Shown one piece after another: positions 16,758 to 21,681 of a DNA stretch of 21,681 bases. Numbering within the stretch: position 1 is the stretch's first letter; each line of letters opens with the position of its first letter. The DNA comes from AM-2324 sp964225135. GTDB taxonomy: Bacteria; Bacteroidota; Bacteroidia; Chitinophagales; Saprospiraceae. The position numbers and the translations under genes were made by a program. Under the pieces are notes generated by a model. That model saw only the letters and a program-made list of their open reading frames with translations. It searched no databases and was not told the DNA's origin. The stretch spans positions 1 through 21,681 of the forward strand of contig CAXQNQ010000098.1 of the NCBI GenBank assembly GCA_964225135.1, written 5' to 3'.

Positions 16758-17279
16758 TTAGCTTTGGCGCTCAATTAAGGGTAATTTTAAATCCTTGACC
16801 TGTTGTTGACGATTCTCCATATTACCCTTTAGTACGACATAGGGTAATGAGCTAGCTTTTAGATATTGTTCATATAAATCGAAGAGTCTTTGCCGGTCTG
16901 TAGGATGTTCTCTTAAAGGATCCAGCTCCCAAGGCATATCTGGTGCACACAACAAGTAAAAGCTAGCTCTATCGGAAGCCAAATAATGCTCAACAGCTGG
17001 TATCTGCTTACCAAATTTTTCCTCAGCCCAAATTTTCAGCACCAAAGGACCTGTATCAGAAAGGACCATCAAATCTTGATTAGTACCAGCTTTCATTCTA
17101 GCCAATTGATGAGCAGCAATGTGTTTCAAATCTTCAAAAGTATATGTAGCAGTATGAGCACCTAAATAGATTCGCGCATATTCCTCTACGAGGTACAGGC
17201 TAAATTGATTATGCAACCAATTAACTAAGGTGGTTTTACCTGAAGATTCCGGTCCTGTTATAATAATTTGCTTAACCAT
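16758..17279 (-). CDS. NadR-type P-loop kinase (AAA_28 family), stand-alone
   Basis: This 173-residue cytoplasmic ATPase resembles the C-terminal ribosylnicotinamide-kinase domain of NadR. It has a Walker A motif GPESSGKTT (9-17), VEEYAR (31-36), SDTGPLVLKIW (74-84) and the family signature DMPWELDPLREH (114-125). The N-terminal adenylyltransferase domain of NadR is absent. The usual DTD of the family reads DTG (75-77). An alternative TTG start at 17300 would add seven residues, but ATG 17279 directly precedes the P-loop strand and is preferred. In Bacteroidota such kinases often sit beside pnuC-type vitamin transporters. Here the neighbour is a thiamine-regulated receptor, so the substrate could be nicotinamide riboside, thiamine or another vitamin. 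The gene lies upstream of the riboswitch and is therefore not controlled by it. Confidence 0.82.
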   Translation of the reverse strand: MVKQIIITGPESSGKTTLVNWLHNQFSLYLVEEYARIYLGAHTATYTFEDLKHIAAHQLARMKAGTNQDLMVLSDTGPLVLKIWAEEKFGKQIPAVEHYLASDRASFYLLCAPDMPWELDPLREHPTDRQRLFDLYEQYLKASSLPYVVLKGNMENRQQQVKDLKLPLIERQS

Positions 17280-17342
17280 GACTTTATCCAATACATTCAA
17301 CTAACATCTACGCAAAATATCCATTATTTTTACAGAAAAAAA

Positions 17343-17924
17343 ATGCACGATATAGAGCCATACTTCCAATGGAGGGATCATTATAAAGTCGAAAAAGACC
17401 CTAAGTCCCCTTTCTTTAATAAGGAGTATAGTGAATTTCAATTCTCGCAGAAAATATACAACTATTATATTCATCCGCAATGGGATTTCTTTGGCTCTGA
17501 AACCCTCTACCTCAAAATTCTATTCACAGATTACGATCAGGGTTTCGCCATCATAGAACTTATCGGAGAATGGAATGATGCCATAGGAAATGATATCATG
17601 TTTCTCAAAAGGGAAATAGCCGATCTACTCATTAATGAAGGAATTACTAAATTTGTGGTGGTATGTGAAAATGTCCTTAACTTCCACGCTTCAGACGATT
17701 GCTATTATGAGGAATGGGCACAGGAAGTTGGCGAAGAGTTGGGTTGGATCTGCTTGCTTAATGTTAGACCACATGTCTTTGAAGAAATGAGAGATACCAG
17801 TATAGACAATCATTGTTACGTCCTTCCAGATACCCACATGGTCAGCTGGAGAAAATTCAAACCTCAAAACTTTGTAGAACACTTACAATCCTTGTTGGAC
17901 AACTTACCCAAATGGATTGATTAA
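17343..17924 (+). CDS. Conserved-looking acidic protein of unknown function, upstream of era
   Basis: I do not recognise this 193-residue protein. It has no signal peptide or membrane segment, so it is probably cytoplasmic. It is rich in Asp/Glu and aromatic residues (HPQWDFFGSETLYLK, ITKFVVVCENVLNFH, HMVSWRKFKPQNFVE) and reads as one compact alpha/beta domain. The frame is open upstream to a TTG at 17268, but ATG 17343 is preceded by an A-rich leader typical of Bacteroidota ribosome entry, and the earlier start would overlap the divergent kinase gene. The stop is 9 bases before era, so the two are probably co-transcribed, which hints at a role linked to ribosome assembly or translation; that is inference. 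Confidence 0.75.
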   Translation: MHDIEPYFQWRDHYKVEKDPKSPFFNKEYSEFQFSQKIYNYYIHPQWDFFGSETLYLKILFTDYDQGFAIIELIGEWNDAIGNDIMFLKREIADLLINEGITKFVVVCENVLNFHASDDCYYEEWAQEVGEELGWICLLNVRPHVFEEMRDTSIDNHCYVLPDTHMVSWRKFKPQNFVEHLQSLLDNLPKWID

Positions 17925-17933
17925 AAATATAGT

Positions 17934-18830
17934 ATGCACAAATCAGGATTTGTAAATATTCTTGGAAGACCCAATGCTGGGAAATCTACACTGATGAATA
18001 CCCTTGTTGGAGAACGAATGTCGATTATTACCTCCAAACCACAAACTACGCGGCATCGCATCATTGGTATTGTTAGTGGAGATGATTTTCAATTTATTTT
18101 CTCTGACACTCCTGGCCATATCAAAGACCCCAATTATGCGATGCAAAAGAAGATGAACAAGTTCATATACAGTTCATTCGACGATGCCGATCTGATTTTA
18201 CTAGTAATTGACTTAAAGGATACCTATGAGGAAGATGATGCCTTCATACAAGTCATTCAAAAACAGCAAATACCAAAAATCATTGTCCTTAACAAAATGG
18301 ATTTGCTATCACCAGAAGAATTAGAAAAGAAAATCGATTACTGGAAACAGAGGATGGATACCCATCTGGTACTCCCGATTTCTGCTTTAAATAAAGAAAA
18401 TACAACACAGCTACTCGATAAAATAACCGATCTGCTACCAGAAGGGCCAGCATATTATCCTAAAGACCAACTCACAGATAGACCAGAACGCTTCTTTGTG
18501 TCTGAAATCATTCGAGAGAAAATTCTAGAACAATACAAGCAAGAAATTCCATATTCTGTTGAAATAGGCATTGAATCTTTCAAAGAAACTAAAACCAAAG
18601 CTGGCGAAGATCTTACCAGAATTTCAGCATTAATCTATGTGGATAGAAAGTCTCAAAAACCAATCATCATTGGACACAAAGGGAGTAAGATTAAAAAATT
18701 AGGAACCGAGGCTAGAAAGTCCATTGAAGCTTTTATCCAAACTAAAGTATTCTTAGAAATGCATGTTAAGATCAAGGATGGTTGGAGAGATGATGATCAA
18801 TTACTCAAAAACTTTGGTTATCAGGATTAA
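17934..18830 (+). CDS. era: GTPase Era
   Basis: Era is an essential GTPase that binds the 3' end of 16S rRNA and assists maturation of the 30S subunit. The protein has 298 residues, the normal family length. The GTPase domain shows G1 GRPNAGKS (11-18), G2 around QTTR (37-40), G3 DTPG (58-61), G4 NKMD (120-123) and G5 SAL (150-152). The C-terminal type II KH domain has the RNA-binding loop GHKG (247-250) within KPIIIGHKGSKIKKLG. It is preceded after 9 bases by the unknown acidic gene and followed after 91 bases by der, an arrangement common in Bacteroidota. Confidence 0.97.
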   Translation: MHKSGFVNILGRPNAGKSTLMNTLVGERMSIITSKPQTTRHRIIGIVSGDDFQFIFSDTPGHIKDPNYAMQKKMNKFIYSSFDDADLILLVIDLKDTYEEDDAFIQVIQKQQIPKIIVLNKMDLLSPEELEKKIDYWKQRMDTHLVLPISALNKENTTQLLDKITDLLPEGPAYYPKDQLTDRPERFFVSEIIREKILEQYKQEIPYSVEIGIESFKETKTKAGEDLTRISALIYVDRKSQKPIIIGHKGSKIKKLGTEARKSIEAFIQTKVFLEMHVKIKDGWRDDDQLLKNFGYQD

Positions 18831-18921
18831 GTGACGCTGATATTTTTTGTTTATCTTTTATATCGTTCAAATTTTATGCAGGGAATGTGTTTCTTTGCAC
18901 TTCAATTAACAATAGAAAATT

Positions 18922-20223
18922 ATGGGTAACCTGGTTGCGGTGGTAGGAAGGCCAAATGTGGGAAAATCAACCCTTTTTAATAGGTTGATCGGTCAGAGGC
19001 AAGCCATTATTGATGATTTTAGTGGAGTAACTCGTGATAGACAATATGGAACATCCTATTGGAATGGGAAGACTTTCACTGTCGTAGATACTGGTGGTTT
19101 CGTAACCAACTCAGATGATATATTCGAAAAAGCTATTCGCTCCCAGGTACAAATAGCTATTGACGAAGCTTCTATTATCGTATTCATGGTGGATTGTACT
19201 ACTGGAATAACCGACCTAGATGAAGAAGTAGCCAAATTACTGCGTAAAACTAAGAAACCAGTTTACCTGGCAGTTAACAAAGTCGATAATAATGCAAGAC
19301 TGCTGGAAGCTAACGAATTCTGGTCTTTGGGTTTTGAAAATACCTTTTTCCTTTCCTCCATCACAGGAAGTGGAAGTGGAGAATTACTGGATGCGGTAGC
19401 AGAGCAATTGGAGGATGAAGAGGAAGAAGTTATTGATATCCCTAAATTCGCTATCGTGGGTCAACCCAATGTAGGGAAATCCTCTTTCACCAATGCACTG
19501 CTTGGAGATGAACGAAATATAGTAACAGATATAGCAGGAACTACGAGAGATTCGATTCATAGTGTCTATAAAAAATTCGATAAAGAATTTATGCTTATAG
19601 ATACTGCTGGGATGAGAAAAAAGGCAAAAGTCCATGAGAACCTAGAGTTTTACTCTGTGATGAGAGCCATCAAATCTATTGAAGAATCTGATGTATGCTT
19701 TCTTTTAATCGATGCGCAAACAGGGATTGAAGCACAAGACATGAAAATCTTCCGCTTAGCCCAACAAAGGAATAAAGGAATGGTTATCCTAGTCAACAAG
19801 TGGGACTTAGTTGAAAAAGAAACCAATACAGCCAGAGATATGGAAAAGGAAATCAGAGAAAAGATTGCACCTTTCAATGATATTCCAATTGTATTTATAT
19901 CCGTCAAAGAAAAACAGCGAATCTTCCGAGCAATAGAAGAAGGTGTGCGCGTATTTGAAAATAGAACAAGAAAAATTCGAACATCAGACTTAAATGAATT
20001 GATGCAAGAAAAAATTGAAAAGGTACCACCACCAACATATCGTGGATCTTATGTAAAGATCAAGTATGTTACTCAATTACCTATTCACTATCCAGCATTT
20101 GCCTTTTTCTGTAACAATCCAAAGCACCTGCGCGAAAGCTATAAGAATTATTTAGAGAATCAGTTGAGAGAAAATTACGACTTCTCAGGGGTTCCGATCA
20201 CTATTCATTTCAGGAAAAAATAG
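18922..20223 (+). CDS. der: GTPase Der (EngA), double GTPase
   Basis: Der is an essential tandem-GTPase for 50S ribosomal subunit assembly, with 433 residues as usual. The first G domain has GRPNVGKS (9-16), DTGG (56-59) and NKVD (119-122). The second has GQPNVGKSS (180-188), DTAG (227-230) and NKWD (292-295). An acidic linker (EDEEEEV, 164-170) separates them. A KH-like domain fills the C-terminus (about 350-433). The G5 of the second domain reads ISVKEK instead of the more usual ISA. The 91-base gap after era contains only a weak promoter match (TTTCTTTG, 18890-18897), so read-through from era is likely. The next gene, rfbC, starts 4 bases after the stop. Confidence 0.97.
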   Translation: MGNLVAVVGRPNVGKSTLFNRLIGQRQAIIDDFSGVTRDRQYGTSYWNGKTFTVVDTGGFVTNSDDIFEKAIRSQVQIAIDEASIIVFMVDCTTGITDLDEEVAKLLRKTKKPVYLAVNKVDNNARLLEANEFWSLGFENTFFLSSITGSGSGELLDAVAEQLEDEEEEVIDIPKFAIVGQPNVGKSSFTNALLGDERNIVTDIAGTTRDSIHSVYKKFDKEFMLIDTAGMRKKAKVHENLEFYSVMRAIKSIEESDVCFLLIDAQTGIEAQDMKIFRLAQQRNKGMVILVNKWDLVEKETNTARDMEKEIREKIAPFNDIPIVFISVKEKQRIFRAIEEGVRVFENRTRKIRTSDLNELMQEKIEKVPPPTYRGSYVKIKYVTQLPIHYPAFAFFCNNPKHLRESYKNYLENQLRENYDFSGVPITIHFRKK

Positions 20224-20227
20224 AAGT

Positions 20228-20776
20228 ATGCCTTTTTTGAAAACAGCAATCGAAGGACTTTTGGTTTTTGAACCACAAGTTTGGGAAGACGAAAGAGGCT
20301 ATTTTTTTGAAAGCTATAATAGCAATACCTTTCAAGCTGCAGGCCTTCAACTAGATTTTGTCCAAGATAATCAAGCACGCTCAACTTACGGCGTTCTAAG
20401 AGGCTTACACTACCAAGCTGGAGCATACGCTCAAGCTAAACTGGTTCGAGTACTTGAAGGAGAAGTATTAGATATAGTAGTTGATCTAAGACCTGATTCT
20501 AAGACTTATGGAGAATCATACAGCATCAAACTAAGCGAATCTAACCAAAAACAACTACTTGTACCTAGAGGTTTTGCGCATGGTTACGCTGTACTTTCCC
20601 CTACTGCCACCTTCTTTTATAAATGTGATAATTTCTATAACAAAACAGCAGAAGGAGGCATCCTCTACAGCGATCCCACATTAAATATTGATTGGCATCT
20701 ACCGGAACAGGATATAATACTTTCTGAGAAAGATCAAGTACTACCAACATTTGGAAATCATAAACCTGCTTTATGA
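20228..20776 (+). CDS. rfbC: dTDP-4-dehydrorhamnose 3,5-epimerase
   Basis: RfbC (RmlC) epimerises dTDP-4-keto-6-deoxyglucose at C3 and C5, the third step of dTDP-L-rhamnose synthesis. The 182-residue cupin shows the family motifs: DERGYFFESYN (21-31), VQDNQARSTYGVLRGLHYQ with catalytic His61 (45-63), AKLVRVLEGEVLDIVVDLR (70-88) with Lys71, PRGFAHGY (113-120) and the catalytic Tyr in FFYKCDNFY (129-137). It begins 4 bases after der and overlaps the next gene by 4 bases, so der-rfbC-rfbD are almost surely co-transcribed. The product supplies rhamnose for surface polysaccharide. Confidence 0.96.
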   Translation: MPFLKTAIEGLLVFEPQVWEDERGYFFESYNSNTFQAAGLQLDFVQDNQARSTYGVLRGLHYQAGAYAQAKLVRVLEGEVLDIVVDLRPDSKTYGESYSIKLSESNQKQLLVPRGFAHGYAVLSPTATFFYKCDNFYNKTAEGGILYSDPTLNIDWHLPEQDIILSEKDQVLPTFGNHKPAL

Positions 20777-21633
20777 TGAGGCTGCCACGAATATTAGTTA
20801 GTGGAGCTGATGGCCAACTAGGCCAATCCATGAAGGCCATACAGGAAGTCTATGCATCTAGTTATGAAATAATTTATTTATCACAAGCGGAGTTGGATAT
20901 CACTTCATCATCTAACATTCAATCCGTATTTGAAAAATACAAGCCTGACTTTTTTTTCAACTTTGCTGCTTATACTCAAGTAGATCTAGCCGAAGAAAAC
21001 AAAGAGGAAGCCTTTTTAATTAATAGTACGGCATGTGCCTATTTAGGTCAACACTGCGCTACATTTAATACACACCTAGTGCATATTTCAACAGACTATG
21101 TGTATCCAGGTAAAGGACCAAATCCATATCAAGAAGAGCAGGCTGGGTCGCCCTTAAATCAATATGGAGCTTCAAAACTTTCCGGAGAGCAAGCCATTCA
21201 GCAATCAAATGCTGCATACACCATCATAAGAACGTCTTGGCTATACTCCGCCTTTGGTTCTAATTTTGTAAAAACCATGTATAAATTGGGTTTAGAAAGA
21301 GATGCCTTGAATGTGGTAGATGACCAAATCGGTTCGCCTACATGGACACAAGATCTTATACACGCCATTTTCAATCTTATTCAGCTTAAAGCAACTGGGG
21401 TATATAATTTCAGTAATGAAGGCATATGTTCTTGGTACGATTTTGCTAAAAAAATCATGGAATACAAAGGAATCAAATGCCAGATACACCCTGTATCTAC
21501 AGATGTTTTTCCAAGACCGGCTGAAAGACCTCCCTTCAGTGCAATGGATAAGGCAAAATATAAATCAGTCACTGGATCAGATATTCCACAATGGGATAAA
21601 GCTTTATTGAAAATGCTTAGTAACTTAGAATAA
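20773..21633 (+). CDS. rfbD: dTDP-4-dehydrorhamnose reductase
   Basis: RfbD (RmlD) reduces dTDP-4-keto-L-rhamnose with NAD(P)H to dTDP-L-rhamnose, the last step of the pathway. The 286-residue SDR-superfamily protein has the dinucleotide loop GADGQLG (11-17), STDYVYPG (106-113) and the catalytic YGASK (Tyr131, Lys135), with TSWLYS and VVDDQIGSPTW further on. The start ATG at 20773 overlaps the rfbC stop (ATGA), a translational-coupling arrangement; a second ATG follows at once. rfbA and rfbB are not in this window. The 48 bases after the stop show no terminator, so the cluster may continue. Confidence 0.96.
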   Translation: MMRLPRILVSGADGQLGQSMKAIQEVYASSYEIIYLSQAELDITSSSNIQSVFEKYKPDFFFNFAAYTQVDLAEENKEEAFLINSTACAYLGQHCATFNTHLVHISTDYVYPGKGPNPYQEEQAGSPLNQYGASKLSGEQAIQQSNAAYTIIRTSWLYSAFGSNFVKTMYKLGLERDALNVVDDQIGSPTWTQDLIHAIFNLIQLKATGVYNFSNEGICSWYDFAKKIMEYKGIKCQIHPVSTDVFPRPAERPPFSAMDKAKYKSVTGSDIPQWDKALLKMLSNLE

Positions 21634-21681
21634 GGCTAACAAAAAACGCATTAGTAGGTATTAAAAATCGCCTTTCAAAAC

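Noticed and set aside
17268..17342. Upstream TTG start for the gene before era
   Set aside because: It would overlap the divergent kinase gene and its start region, while ATG 17343 has an A-rich leader and begins the compact domain.
17331..17342. TATTTTTA-like motif before ATG 17343 as a promoter
   Set aside because: One mismatch, very close to the ATG, and no -33 element seen; the A/T-rich context makes chance likely.
18890..18897. TTTCTTTG as a promoter for der
   Set aside because: It has one mismatch in the key TA of TAnnTTTG and no -33 element at a suitable distance.

Overview
The window is AT-rich DNA from a member of the Bacteroidota, probably Saprospiria or a related lineage. The evidence is the two kinds of type IX secretion (T9SS) C-terminal sorting domain, a carboxypeptidase-regulatory-domain TonB receptor, TAnnTTTG-type promoter elements, A-rich rather than Shine-Dalgarno leaders, and an adjacent era-der pair.

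Left part (1-13017, all minus strand): three large exported proteins follow one another. Reading in the direction of transcription, the first is a 2201-residue secreted metzincin (M12-like) protease with 19 PKD domains and a type A T9SS sorting tail. The second is a 1465-residue cell-surface protein with an N-terminal P/Homo B domain and a type B (CHU_C) sorting domain. The third is a close tandem paralog of the second, cut by the window edge. They look like surface or secreted proteins for adhesion and extracellular protein processing. The protease gene ends at a strong intrinsic terminator.

Middle (13018-17279): a 436-base divergent region holds an orphan minus-strand intrinsic terminator. 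It is followed by a small outer-membrane beta-barrel gene (plus) that converges, across a bidirectional terminator, on a TonB-dependent receptor gene (minus). That receptor has a well-formed TPP riboswitch (THI box) in its leader, so it is very probably an outer-membrane thiamine (or precursor) importer. Its start codon lies in a perfect hairpin, suggesting translational control. Directly upstream, on the same strand, is a stand-alone NadR-type P-loop kinase.

Right part (17343-21633, all plus strand): a compact housekeeping cluster. It holds an unrecognised acidic protein, the ribosome-assembly GTPases Era and Der, then RfbC and RfbD, the last two steps of dTDP-L-rhamnose synthesis. Spacings are 9, 91, 4 and -4 bases, so most or all of it is probably one transcription unit.

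The most notable items are the riboswitch plus start-codon hairpin on the TonB receptor, the strictly alternating two-domain PKD super-repeat with one cysteine per domain in matched positions, and the protease's non-canonical zinc motif with a cysteine-switch-like propeptide motif. I see no tRNA, rRNA, CRISPR array, IS element or phage gene.
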